DNA of 64,000 nucleotides from Caenorhabditis remanei (Eukaryota; Nematoda; Chromadorea; Rhabditida; Rhabditidae): contig NC_071333.1 of NCBI RefSeq assembly GCF_010183535.1, positions 3,906,001-3,970,000 of the forward strand, read 5' to 3'. The translations under genes and the position numbers were made by a program. Below the pieces are notes generated by a model, which had not been told where the DNA came from, did no database searches, and saw nothing but the letters and a program-made list of their open reading frames with translations. This document shows, one piece after another, positions 30,793 through 41,287 of this stretch (position 1 is its first letter; the number at the start of each line of letters is the position of its first letter).

Positions 30793-30985
30793 CCATTCTC
30801 ATGAATCCCATTCCCATTGTCCTATTCCCATTATTCCATTCCCATTATCCCATTCACATTATTCCATTCCAATTATCCCATTCCCATTATCCCATTCCCT
30901 TTATCCCATTCCCTTTATCCCATTCCCATTATCCCATTCCCTTTATCCCATTCCCATCGCTCCATTCCCATGAATCCTATTACCA
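30793..30985. repeat. 12-bp minisatellite (TATCCCATTCCC)
   Basis: Around 15 units of TATCCCATTCCC with AT/CA/TT variants follow directly after the MSP stop codon. An AATAAAG signal follows at ~30,999, so the array would lie in the 3' UTR. ORFs in two frames encode PFPLSHSHYP-like repeats and are not genes. Confidence 0.9.
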
Positions 30986-31076
30986 TTCCATTGATCAAAA
31001 TAAAGTTTACAGTATCCAAAAACTCTGTTTTTTTTCTGTATGTATGCGTGTGTTTGCCATCACATCTACTGCCTGT

Positions 31077-31392
31077 CAGGGTTGGGAAATTCCGGGCCGG
31101 GCCGGGCCTGGCCGACTGAGAAATTTTTCTCTGCCCGGCCTGGCCCGGCCCGGTCGGACCGGTCGGCCCGCCTCCTGTAGAAATTTGAATTTTTTTTTTG
31201 AAAAAGATTTTTTTTTGCAAAAAAGTGGATTTTTCGACTGTGTTTTAGAATATCGGTAAAAACATTAGCGTACGAGAAATTTTGATAATTTTGATTTTTT
31301 TTAAATGAAAATTTTGCAGAAATTTGTGAAAAAATGGTGCACATATTTTGAATCCGGGCCGGGCCGGGCCAGCCCGGAATTTCCCAACCCTG
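31077..31392. mobile_element. hAT-type MITE, exact 8-bp target duplication
   Basis: The ends CAGGGTTGGGAAATTCCGGG and the inverse of CCCGGAATTTCCCAACCCTG are exact 20-bp inverse copies. CTGCCTGT flanks both sides (31,069-31,076 and 31,393-31,400). The CAGGG ends, 8-bp duplication and GGGCCGGGCC subterminal tracts point to hAT. The overlapping ORFs come from the GC-rich tracts. Confidence 0.9.
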
Positions 31393-31595
31393 CTGCCTGT
31401 ACACTATTTCATTAATCAAATTAGCCGAATTTTCAGTTGGTTCCACAGGAAGGGCGGTCAGTGTCTGCTCTCTAGTACAAATTTGCCGGCTTGCCTTCGG
31501 CATGCCATGCAAGTGTAAAAAGCAGATACTGTGTAAGTTTTTTTCAAATTATTATAACAATTCGGCTTTCCAATTTTTCAAAGGAACCCTAACAG

Positions 31596-31851
31596 AGCTC
31601 CCATCGAAAAAAAACTCCTGTGGAAAAAACTCCCAGTCTTCAAACACCTCATTTTGAAGCTCCGCTTGATGAGCCGTGTACACCAGGGAGTGCTCGTTTT
31701 GTAAATATTTTATTGAACAATAAAATATCATTTTCAGAGAAATCGGGATTTTGAGACTCCAGCGAGCGATCGGTCAACATCCATGGCGAGTAATTCACGT
31801 CCAAAAAGAAAAATAGACAATTTCAAAAAGCTGTTGCTTCTCTTTTCTTAG
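31596..31851 (+). CDS. Two 3' exons of an unknown gene
   Basis: Exon 31,596-31,700 (SSHRKKTPVEKTPSLQTPHF to GSARF) and exon 31,738-31,851 (RNRDFETPASDRSTSMASNS, PKRKIDNFKKLLLLFS, TAG) join in phase across a 37-nt intron. The peptide is rich in Thr-Pro and Ser with a basic PKRKID patch, like a disordered phospho-regulated tail. A further upstream exon after attttcag at ~31,435 is possible but does not keep this phase. Unrecognised. Confidence 0.4.
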
Positions 31852-32094
31852 ATTTGAGACGACAATGGCTGATCTCCACCCATATGATGCTCGGATACCT
31901 CATCACTGCTATTTTCTTTTTTTCTCTTGCTCCTGTCTTCATTCCTTTTTTCCAGCTTTTCAATCTCCTCCTGCAACACATCTAAGTGCCACAAAACGCC
32001 TCCACGTCCTCTATATTTATCAACTTATGTGAAAAAAATTAAATTTTCAAAGATAAATTATAATTCACAAATAAAATTGGGAATAAAAATGGGG

Positions 32095-32880
32095 AGTGAT
32101 GTAACGAGAACAGGACAACGGGAGACGGAGTATAGTAAGAGGGAGGGGGGGGGGGGGGGGGGGGGAGAGTTGGACGACGAGAGTAAATCACTCCTTTCTT
32201 CCCTCTTTAGCAGGCACACAAAACGACCAAATGGTGATTCAGTGAGTAGTACGGTGCGTGTACACACTGGGAATCTGGTCATCTAAGAAATACGATACGG
32301 AACGGAGAGACGAAGAGCGGGACCATTCTTTTTTGTTCCTCCTCCAGTAGCTATTCGTTTTTTTTACCTCTCCTCGTGGTCCTTATTCCCGACGCATGTT
32401 CCAAAAAAAGAATGTTACAGTAGGTGAGAGAATAAGCATTAAGAATTGATGAAAGAAAACTACAAAAGTAACCTAACATTTTAAAACATGGGTGTCTGAA
32501 ATAAGGGATCGATTCTACTGTCCCACAATCATGAAAAAAGCTGTAGTCACTCCTGTTCTGAAGAAAGGTTATACCAGTTTTCCTAATAACTTCTTGAATT
32601 GTCCTCTTTTTTACCTGAAATCGTCTCGCGAAGGGCATGTTTCAAGTCTTCTTTGTATCTTGTAGTCATTTTTTCCCTTGAATTGAATAAATAAATAAAT
32701 AAGTTATTTGCACATTTCTGTTTGTATTAGAACTGAAATAAAACTGTTATAAATTCGTCTGGTGTTATAAATTGATCTAGCAAGACGACTTCTTCGACCA
32801 TTTAACTATACATCAGTCAGACATAATTTGAAGAATGGTATGAGACAATGCTGAAAAAAGAAGTACAAGATGGAATGTTT
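32095..32880 (-). repeat. Second copy of the 5.7-kb dispersed repeat, with extra DNA
   Basis: Inverse of 5,755-6,220, starting with a G run at 32,143-32,166 and ending GGTATGAGACAATGCTGAA (32,836). Between the two matching ends lies ~350 bp not in the first copy. It includes a fragment reading KKAVVTPVLKKG (32,535-32,570), like the N-terminal motif of non-LTR reverse transcriptases, and a TTGAATTGAATAAATAAATA tail at ~32,680. Confidence 0.55.
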
Positions 32881-33309
32881 GAAATCGAATATTGCAGGAT
32901 TTCAGAAGGAGTTTGAGAAATCGAATCATGGAACTTTAGATAGGTAGGAAAAAGTGTGAACTTCAAAAATGTAGAACTTCAAAATTTACATATTCTATTC
33001 GTTGACAGTTGACAAATAATTTGAAAAATGAGGGAGTTTTCGTCTGATCGGCCGCGACGCCGCCTCCCTCCTCCAAGTAAAGCTAAATTAACATTTAATT
33101 CTTAAAGATTGTTGTATTATTTCTGTTTTACAAAAACGAAAGTAACTTAGTTTAGATTTCATCATGAACGTCGACAAAACTCTAATTGTGTCGTCGGCTT
33201 CAGAAATAAATGCGTTGGAAAATGGTTTATGAGGCAAAGGTGAGCAAGTCAAAAAAGCCATCGAGTTTCCGCTATCACACAAAATTCACACGGACGGTTA
33301 GAAGGATCT

Positions 33310-33610
33310 CCAGAATGATACTGTGGATTTAATATTTATTTATTTATTGATCAATAGGAATAATACAGAAAACTGGAGGTTAGGTAGAGTCCCTCACGAG
33401 ACTAAACCTGATAAGTAAAACCGAGTATTACGAATAGAGAAGATCCTAATAGAATTTAAAACTGGAAAGGGGAGAGAGAACAGAGTAACTATCAACATCG
33501 AAATCAAAATCGGGTTATATTATTCGCAAAAAACTCAAAGTCAGAAGGGCAAAGGAAATGAGTAGCATGATTAGTTAGGGCGCTCCATATAGGTATTGTA
33601 ATCGAGAAAA
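33310..33610 (-). pseudogene. 3' end of a non-LTR retrotransposon
   Basis: Read on the minus strand, WSALTNHATHFLCPSDFEFF is the W-N-x-L-P...F end of a reverse-transcriptase ORF. About 200 bp on comes an ATTGATCAATAAATAAATA tail. This matches the organisation of the better copy at 60.6-61.3 kb (WNKLPPHIFP, then AAATAAATAAATC). Heavily 5'-truncated. Confidence 0.5.
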
Positions 33611-33859
33611 ATTACATTTATGATTTATACAAATGTAAATCGTCATGAGTCACTAGTATACCGAATGTCCAATCGAAGCGTATGCGTACTAAACTATCTT
33701 GCCTCTCCACGAGATGTGGCTAGTCGCGATGAAGATGATGATGGCCTAGTGTTTTGATGGTCAAATGGTGTGGTAATGGAAAACATGCCTGCTCAACGGA
33801 GTGATGGGTATTAGGGAAAGAAAGAAATCAATTTTTGTGAATAATTTATTGAAATAAAA

Positions 33860-35153
33860 AATATTTTTGAAGATATTGTTCTTCCTGACTTCATCTCGGT
33901 AGTGAGCATCTGGTAGAAGTGCTGGAGATGCTCATCACGAATTGCTTTGAAATCTGGAAATGAAAATTGTCAGAATTTCCTAAAACTGATGAAAATACAT
34001 ACAGTACCGTGCAGAAAAATAAACAATTTGTTCTATTTCAGTTGAAAATGACCAAATTTGAGAGGGTGTTATGGTATAACTGATTGTCCGAGTGAGTAAA
34101 TTATATGTAAACCATACAGAACAAAGATATTGCTTTATTTTTGTAAATTACAGTTTTTTTGTACGGACACTCCCTAGAGCGTTATGGCCATTCAAAGGCG
34201 ACAGCAAAAATCACCGTTTCTAGCATTGAAATGGTACGAGTTGTGGGAAAATTTACTTTATTGTTATGTAACTTGCTGGGAATGCCCGTACAAAAAGTTG
34301 TCAACTACAAAAATTAAATCTCTAACTTTTTTCTAATCGGTTTGTTTTTCTGAGACAATCAGTGATACCGTCAAACCCTCTCAAAACTGGTCATTTTCAA
34401 CTGACTGTACATAAAAATTGAAAATGAGGGAAATAAAAAAAATTTAACTCACTCTGTGCAACAAAAATTTCATTGTTCTTTCTCTCAGCTCTCAGTTTCT
34501 CTTGCGCTCTCTTCTTTGCGTCCTCTTGTTTTTCGATCTCTGCATCCTTTTCGGTCAAGTCGGCTGCGTGCTGACTTACGAAGAATTGTCGCATATTTCA
34601 ATCTGAAATCAGTCATCATTAGAGAATTTCTAAAATTTCAATTCCTTACTGTCCAATTTCAGTTGCTCATTATATCTCCTTCATCCGGAACAGGAACAAC
34701 AAGGACTTCCTTCGAAATAGGAGAATCACATCGAGGTTGTACTTCTAGAAAAATTCAGCTTTTGTATTTTTTAATCCTAGTTTTCGACTTACCAGCAACA
34801 CGAATTGGCTCAAGAATCCCTTGACTTCTTTTCAATTCCACTGCAAGGAAACATGTGTAAATTATTACTTTCACAATTTTGAAATGAAATTTACCCATTT
34901 TCTCTTTTTCAGCAGCCGTCAAATAACTTGGGTCAATATTCTGACAAATTGTTCCACCGATTCCGGTTCCGTCATAGAATATTTCTTGAGCAGTAATTTC
35001 CAAAAAGTGAATAGCTTTCATGCTAATCTAGAACTCACTTTTCTCATTTATGTAGGTTGGCACACAGTCTGGATAGTCCCGAGACTTTCTCCGACACAGC
35101 TACAACAGGAGTTCCACCAACATAGGAGAATCACATCTTCTAGAAAAGTTTAG
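33860..35153 (-). pseudogene. Disrupted paralogue of the 19.4-20.1 kb coiled-coil gene
   Basis: Recognisable exons, right to left, are ~35,110-35,040 (RRKSRDYPDCVPTYINEK), ~34,994-34,895 (QEIFYDGTGIGGTICQNIDP), ~34,845-34,815 (VELKRSQGI, then diverged), ~34,595-34,459 (MRQFFVSQHAADLTEKDAEI and a Lys/Glu helix) and ~33,952-33,900 (NFKAIRDEHLQHFYQMLTTE). The acceptor before QEIFYDG is gaaattactg instead of gaaattacag, so the AG is lost. Most of the two middle exons (PVFEGYDPEAL, NTAIGEESAAL) is replaced by unrelated sequence. A mariner-type MITE sits in the last intron. It is useful because it preserves an upstream exon missing from copy 1. Confidence 0.65.
34002..34407. mobile_element. Mariner-type MITE inside a pseudogene intron
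   Basis: CAGTACCGTGCAG at the left and GACTGTAC at the right, both beside TA (34,000-34,001; 34,408-34,409). The intron of the 20-kb paralogue (19,490-19,560) lacks it, which gives a direct empty site. Confidence 0.8.
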
Positions 35154-35202
35154 TTATCACTCGAAATTCGTCAGAATTTCATTCAATTCTAGACGTATCA
35201 TA

Positions 35203-35653
35203 CAGTACCGCCCAAAACGTTATCAACTTTGGCTGTATTCACATCAGGTGAAAATGACCAACTTTGAGAGTCTGTCATGATAATACTGATTATCCAACAA
35301 AGAAATTTTTATATAAACATTCAGAACAAAGGTAGATCTTCATTTTTGTAGTTGACACATTTTTTCTACAAGCACTCTCTATCAAGTTACGTATCGACAA
35401 AGTAATTTCTCCCTCAAGTAAACCAATTTCAGTGCAAAATAGTGCGATTTTTGAGATGTCGCATGAAAATTACCATAACTCTCTAAAGAATGACAGTACA
35501 AAAAGTTTTCGACTTCAAAAATGAAGATCTACCTTTTGTATAATTTATTAAAATTCTAATTGATGGGACAATCAGAATTGCCATGACACACTCTCAAAGT
35601 TGGTCATTTTCAACTGAAAACAGCTAAAGTTGATAACCTTTTGCGCGGAACTG
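35203..35653. mobile_element. Mariner-type MITE, long inverted ends
   Basis: The ends CAGTACCGCCCAAAACGTTA and the inverse of TAACCTTTTGCGCGGAACTG extend as ~120-bp inverted repeats (both reach GTCATTTTCA...AGAG). No ORF. It replaces the promoter/ATG-exon region expected between the pseudogene and the CTGATAAGACC module. Confidence 0.8.
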
Positions 35654-36149
35654 AAGAACATCTAGTACTTTTTTTTCATGCATTGAACAAATTCCGAAAC
35701 TAACTGATAAGACCTTCTATACAACCTCCCCAACCACTCTTTTTTAGTTTTCTTATCTATGTTCAATAGACAAATAGTGTCTCACTAAACTTAAAAATGA
35801 TAACAATCACACTAAAAGCAGAAAAAAATCTATATTACAAGGTGCATATCAAAGATGAAATAAATAAACAAATACGGTTACGCAGCTTTTAAAATTTATC
35901 TACAATGTTCTACTATTTTGTTTTGAGAACGTTTAGACTTTTACGAAGTTCTCACAGTTTTCTTGATGGCCACTCTTTCGTGTTTACACCGGGCTGGGCA
36001 AATTGTTTGAGTGAGTGTTTCAAAATTTTAATATTTGGAATAAACACAATACATATTGTTGCCCTGGGTTTGATATGAAGAGATTTCATAATCTCTTACA
36101 GATTGGAAAACAAATAACAAAAAAATAGTTTTCAACCCGAATATCCACA

Positions 36150-36570
36150 TTTTTCCCGTAACGTACCTCATTTCGGATCATTTTTGAATATCCACAAAAA
36201 AACACAATAAAAGCATTTCAGAATTTAATAAAAATAGAGAAGAGGGGGACCGCTACACCAAGCAGTCGAAAAGGGGGTAGACTGACTGGTCGTCTTATCG
36301 ACGACTCATTTCGATAGAGAGTGAGAGACGCAGACAGACGGAGATGACATTCAGATCCTGTCTGTCGATTGTGACCTCTGAATGTAAGCAAAATAAGAGG
36401 GACACCGACAAGACTACTAGTTAAGTTTCTTTTGATTGAATTGGCTGGACGCTTACTATTAAATTGATGAAAACATTTATTCATGTAGTCCTCGTGGACA
36501 AGTGGAGAAAACTCTTTTCTTGTAATTTAATGAAGAATGTGGCAATCAATAAATACTAATTATTGTAATA
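36150..36570 (+). repeat. Dispersed repeat with GACCGCT hairpin (copy 3)
   Basis: Matches copies at 23.1 and 28.5 kb. Here the stem is changed (GACCGCT-ACACCA-AGCAGTC). It ends at TAATTATTGTAATAAAATATA, the place where the Helitron-like element entered copy 1. Confidence 0.75.
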
Positions 36571-36959
36571 AAATATATTTAATATAACATAAAAACTATG
36601 TTAATTAGCGTATTTCGCGAAGATCAAATTTATTTATTGTCTGTTTCTACGGAGGTGAACGGTATTTGCGGTTTTTGGAAATTTCTTTAAAAAGATCCTA
36701 TATCTGGAAAAATTGTTAATCTTTGAGTGTTTCCATAAAGTTAGGAATAAATAGATTGCATCAAAAGTCATACAAGCGTATATATCAAGTCCATGGCAAC
36801 ATTTTTGCAACTTTTTGATAGCTTTTTGATAGCTTCGCCCCCTTTTGAGATACACGTGGTCAAAGTTGGGCACCCAGGCGACGAGCAGGTAGAGCGAGAG
36901 AGCGTATGAAGCGAGGAGGGTGTCTGTTCTCCACCTTATCCTCACGCTCTTTAAAAAGA

Positions 36960-37860
36960 TGGTAGATCTATAAAGGGGAGTATCTCAAAAGTCGTGGAGG
37001 TATCGAGAAATAATCAGAAATGTAGCCCTGGTTTTCATCTACACGAATATGTTAAAAATTGTAAAGTTCGACTTCACTGGAGTTCTGTAAAAGCGTTCAA
37101 AATAAGCCGACTTTTCTGTATATTTTATTATTATTTCAGCGCCCCTTAAAACAGTCTCAAAGGGTATTTCCTTTATGGGTATTCCTTAACAAATTGCATA
37201 TTACAAAGCAATTTCTCTTTCAAATCGAAGATTTTCAGTACAACATAGAGCTGTCCCCTTAAAATGACTATAACTCTCCAGGAAGTATTCGTTGAAAGCA
37301 TTTGTCAACTACAAAAATTGAGTTCTATTTTTAATTTGTATGATTCATTAAAAACCTACTGGGTTTTACCATCAGAGTTACCATGACACTATCTCAAAAA
37401 TGGACAATTTTAACTGAAAACGATCAAAGCTTAGAAACATTTTGACCGATACTGTTATTCCAAATTTGAAATAAAAGTGAAAAATGATATCAGAAATGAC
37501 TAGTAGGGGACGACATGATTCGTTTGCATGATTTTCATGTCTTTTCTTCTTTTTCCTCATTTTCAATTTATCTCAAAATTTTTATGATTGGAAAAAAAGC
37601 AAATTATATTGCGATTTTTCTACTGGTCGCCATAGACACTTCAAATCCCGAAACACGGAAATCTTGACAGATCAATGCCCGGTATTACAGATGAGACTGG
37701 AAAACTGCAGTACGGACAAGTGTTTTTCAGATAAACGAAAAATGTCACTGACAAACATCCTTCGAGACATAAGAAGACGACTACGTTGACAAGTGAGCCT
37801 GAAAACGTTTGAGAATGTCACACGGCGTAGAATAGCAAATCTTTTATATACGCGTATATA
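36960..37860. other. No gene; contains a mariner-type MITE remnant
   Basis: The right half of the CAGTAC family is seen from ~37,260 to 37,455 (GACAATTTTAACTGAAAACG ... TTTTGACCGATACTGTTA). The remainder is AT-rich, without splice-consistent coding. Confidence 0.5.
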
Positions 37861-38256
37861 TCAATAATAGGTCAACTTTTTCAGTTGACAATTTTCTGAT
37901 AGTCGGCCCACTTTTGAAATACGCGTGGCCAAAGTAAGGCATCCAGGCGGCGAGGAGGAGAGAGTGTGGGAAAAGAGGAGTGCGTCTCGCTTCTTTACGA
38001 GCCGGCCGCGAGAGGAAAAAATGGAAAAGCCAGCGGCTTTTTTCAATGTTGCAAAACTCGGTCGTTTTTGAACGAAATATTGTTGGCTTTTTTATTTTTT
38101 GGTACCAATCTGACAATTAGGGTTCGACCCCCACTGGTGCCAAAAATGTTTTTTGGTTTTCGACTTTTTGGTAGCAAAAGACACTTGTAATCTAGAACAG
38201 AAAAAAAATGTTTTCGGTTTTGAAATTGCTAAGTTATGAACGACATAACAAATTTA

Positions 38257-38667
38257 GGCTCTATTGGCAAAGAATGGTCCCAACCGCAAAGAACGGTCCC
38301 AAAAAATAAAAGAACGGTCCCAAAGAATTACATGGTCTCTACCGCAAAGAATGGTTACACCCGCAAAGAATGGTCCCAAAATTTTGGGTGACACAAGTTT
38401 CCGAATTGAATGGTCCCTACCGCAAAGAATGGTCCCAAAATTTTGGGTGTTTCTAAGAAACCTAAGCCTAAGAGAATGGTGAAAAGTGGTCCCGACAAGA
38501 ATCACACAGATTTTGTAAACTTTGTTCATCTTTCAGCACACTGATTCAAAGTCCCCAAAAACAATTTTTGAGTGCCCCCCCCCCCAAACTAACTTAGCGT
38601 CCCTTTTTTCGTATCAGATTTGAGGGACCGTTCTTTGCGATTGGGATCATTCTTTGCCAATTGAGCC
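38257..38667. mobile_element. Inverted-repeat element with many GCAAAGAATGGTCCC motifs
   Basis: The ends GGCTCTATTGGCAAAGAATG and the inverse of CATTCTTTGCCAATTGAGCC form ~44-bp inverted repeats. The 15-bp motif GCAAAGAAYGGTCCC recurs about eight times in the left 200 bp, each with small changes, and a longer unit ending AAAATTTTGGGTG appears twice. Arrays of subterminal motifs are what transposases bind in several DNA transposon groups. No ORF with a domain. Flanked by an inverted pair of GGGTCGAACC-containing repeats. Confidence 0.75.
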
Positions 38668-38699
38668 CAAATTTATTGGTAGACAATTTGCCACTGAAA

Positions 38700-38895
38700 T
38701 ACAAAAACAAAAAAAAGGTGTTCGGTGGGTCGAACCCTGGTTGTAAGATTGCTACCAAAAAGTCAAAAACAAAAAAACAAAAAAGTTTTGGCAGCAGTGG
38801 GGGCCGAACCCTGGTTGTCAGATTACTATCAAAAAGTCAAAAACAAAAAACAAAAAAGTTATGGCAGCAGTGGGGGGCCGAACCGATTTCTTGCG
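38700..38895. repeat. Three-unit ~90-bp tandem repeat, inverted relative at 38.09-38.18 kb
   Basis: Units share GGGGCCGAACCCTGGTTGT and CAAAAAGTCAAAAACAAAAA. The inverse (CAATTAGGGTTCGACCCCCA) stands at ~38,112. Together they bracket the 38.26-38.67 kb element. The GGGTTCGAACC-like block resembles a tRNA B box, but no A box pairs with it. Confidence 0.7.
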
Positions 38896-39404
38896 ATTTC
38901 TGACACTCTTTCTTCGGGCCTCCATGTGTAGCCCACTTTTATTGCTTGTGAAACACATTACTTCTTTTTTCGAAATTTTCACAGCTATGCCTTGTCAGCA
39001 GATAATAAAACTGAATGTGAATATGAAAAAGTATGCTAATTCACTTATACTAAAGTGAAGATGGAAAAAATAAAAAGTTTTAATGTTTTTGATATTCCAG
39101 TGCTGAAATTTTGACCGGTTAGTGAACAAAAATCAGACCTGAACTTTGGTCTAGATTTCGAAATACTAACAGTGTGGAGAGTAAGGAGAAGCAAAGACTT
39201 TAGAATGTGGAACTACAAGAGAAGGACTCCCGACGACAACTAGATCCATCGTAGATTTCTAGTGCGAATTGTCATCTATTGAGAGGTTCTGCAGTAGGGA
39301 AATTGGAAAAATTGTCAAACTTGTCTGTTTGAATTTACTTTTATCCTCTTCTTTTGTTTTTGGTTTTCTACTTGTATAAAGTTTCCTTTATCATAAATTG
39401 TGAA

Positions 39405-40166
39405 TTATATCATAAACGCATTGTTGATTACTATTTCCGGAAAAAGTTTTATCAAAAATATATCTAAATACAAGAAAATATATCTAAATTCTATTGCCGA
39501 CCGTTTTCTTCTAGAAGGTCTTCGTTCCACTGGCACTCGCATCATCACCAAGCTCTGGCTCAATTCCTTCTTCTGTTTCTCTTTGAGCAAATGTCGAAGC
39601 TTTGAGCATTTGTGGATGTCGTCACTGCCATACTCTGAAAAATTGAACAATAGATAGTGAGAATAAATGAAATGACTCACCTTCTCTCTGATCTTCGAAT
39701 GGCAGCAATCCATTTCAAATATTGAAAAATTCCCTTGTCTGAGGAATACGATACACTTCTTGGATTGGTCGCTTGATGAATTTCATGCAGTATTCTGGAA
39801 TTTACTCTTTTAAAAATCAATTTTGAGCGATAGACTTACTGAACATCTCCGGCTGGAAATAATTGGCTACCTCTCTCTCGACTAATCCCACTTCCGTGAG
39901 AACATGCGTTGAGTTCTCAGAGGAGTTTGATGAGCTTCGATTCCCCGTTGAATCTTCTTTTGGAGTGTACTCTTATCTTGGTTTGACTTTGCAAACAGAT
40001 GTCTCTCGACAACTCCATTTTCTGTAATGATAACTGAGATAAAACTGATGAATAAGGAAGAATTCGACAAATTAGTCCAAAATGTACTCAAAAATATTCT
40101 AAATTGTGAGAAAGTTGATATTCAATGCTTCCAACATTGCGAAATTTCAATTTTTTTACTCACCAT
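39405..40166 (-). CDS. Gene or relic of the ATG-only-exon family (40-kb copy)
   Basis: The conserved module is followed by ATG (40,166-40,164) and gtgagt. Downstream exons bounded by good signals are 40,024-39,840 (after atcattacag), ~39,793-39,681 and ~39,644-39,405 (after attttcag). Exon 2 offers two good frames (NGVVERHLFAKSNQDKSTLQ and STGNRSSSNSSENSTHVLTE), and the last exon reads YGSDDIHKCSKLRHLLKEKQ then SLVMMRVPVERRPSRRKRS. No single frame passes all junctions: phase 0 from the ATG meets a stop after ~35 codons. So either exons are mis-called or this copy is inactive. The basic PSRRKRS tail could be a nuclear signal. Unrecognised family. Confidence 0.35.
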
Positions 40167-40480
40167 TAAGAATTCAAATAAAATCAAAAGTTTAGGGTAG
40201 AACAGCAAACGCGCCGATCAAGGGGGACTATACATGATGGAAATGATGTTTGAAAGAATCGTAGCCTCCACCTTATATAGTAGGACAAGCGGGGGCGCGT
40301 TCTCACCACGAGGCTGAAAGCAAACAATGTGAACAGGCCGATTGAAAAAGGAATGGTAGAGGAAAAATAGGCAAATATACGAAGAGAATAGCATTTTTCA
40401 AAAAAAAAAAAGGATAATAGAGGCAAATAAGGAAAGAGAATAGAAGGAAATATAAGTCTTTTTTCTGATGAAGTGTTTTG
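40164..40480 (-). promoter_or_regulatory. Shared upstream module with ATG-only exon (40-kb copy)
   Basis: On the minus strand: GAGAACGCGCCCCCGCTTGT, a TATA-like ACTATATAAGG, GATTCTTTCAAA, TTGATCGGCGCGTTTGCTG, GTTCTACCC and GATTTTATTTGAATTC, then ATG and gtgagt. The first intron also matches that of the 20-kb copy (AGTCCAAAATGTACT on the plus strand). Confidence 0.65.
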
Positions 40481-40681
40481 TATCCGCCAATCGCTTACAA
40501 TAATGACGTAGGGTATGATGCCATCGGTTTCCATATGGCTTTTAGCAAAACATCTGAATTTTTAGCGTTTTCCCTTCCAAAATGCGCTCGCAAACCAGAT
40601 TTTCCTAATAAAAATGAGAATTTTCCTTCATTTCCTGAAGACAAAATGCTCCTCTTCCAAATCCTCAACTTATATTTTCAG

Positions 40682-40890
40682 GCCAACGGAAAGACGAATC
40701 TGAATGAAATGTCGAAAATCTGCGACGAAGCTCGCATCGGTGAACACGATGTCTTCGTCGACTTGGGGTGCGGCGTCGGCTAGTTGGTCTACTTCGTCGC
40801 GGCGTACGCCCGGTGCAAGAAGACCATCGGAGTCGAAAGTGGAGATCTCGCATACGAACACGCCACTCGAGTCTCCGGATATTTCGAGAA
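40682..40890 (+). pseudogene. DOT1-like histone methyltransferase exon with a nonsense codon
   Basis: After ttatattttcag the frame reads ANGKTNLNEMSKICDEARIG, EHDVFVDLGCGVG, TAG, LVYFVAAYARCKKTIGVE and YEHATRVSGYFEK to a gtaagac donor. VFVDLGxGxGQ and C-K-x-x-x-G-V/I-E are the S-adenosylmethionine-binding motifs of the DOT1 family, which methylates histone H3 lysine 79. The TAG stands exactly where Gln (CAG) is expected, a single C-to-T change. GC content is well above that of the surroundings. No further DOT1 exon was found, so this is a one-exon fragment. Confidence 0.75.
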
Positions 40891-41287
40891 GTAAGACATG
40901 TTCACTAATTAATGATTTTCAGAGCGATTTTAAGTCAAAATTATAAGAAAATTTATGAAAACTATGCTGAAAACAACATTTTTTTGAATTTTTGCTTTAA
41001 AAATTTGTTTTTTTTCCCATTCCGAACTTTTCTGGACAGATTTCGATTCTAGACCGTTTTCATCATAAACAGCTAGACGGGAAAATTATTCGGCTGAAAA
41101 ATGCCATTTTTAAGCATAATTGTGCTTCATTTTAGACGAAAAATCTCTATTTATACTGGTAATTGATGTATTTTTGTTTAAAAAACCTGATTTTTTATTT
41201 AAAAATAACGGTTTTTAGTCCTAAAACAGCAATTATTGATATACGTCAAATCTATGAGCCGATTTCCACTTTACAAATTGAGAAATT

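Larger units (their letters stand above)
33650..36800. repeat. Segmental duplication, copy 2
   Basis: Collinear with 19,150-26,480 but shorter. It lacks the 1.7-kb palindrome (empty site ~35,850) and the Helitron-like/Merlin insertion (empty site ~36,577), and has instead two mariner-type MITEs. The third copy of the GACCGCT-hairpin repeat is at 36,150-36,570. Confidence 0.75.

Noticed and set aside
30801..31119. ORFs of 100-152 residues with HSHYPI repeats
   Set aside because: They translate the 12-bp minisatellite and the GC-rich ends of a MITE. Several frames are equally open.
38700..38895. tRNA B-box-like GGGGCCGAACC repeats as tRNA genes
   Set aside because: No A box or cloverleaf. They are part of a ~90-bp tandem repeat.
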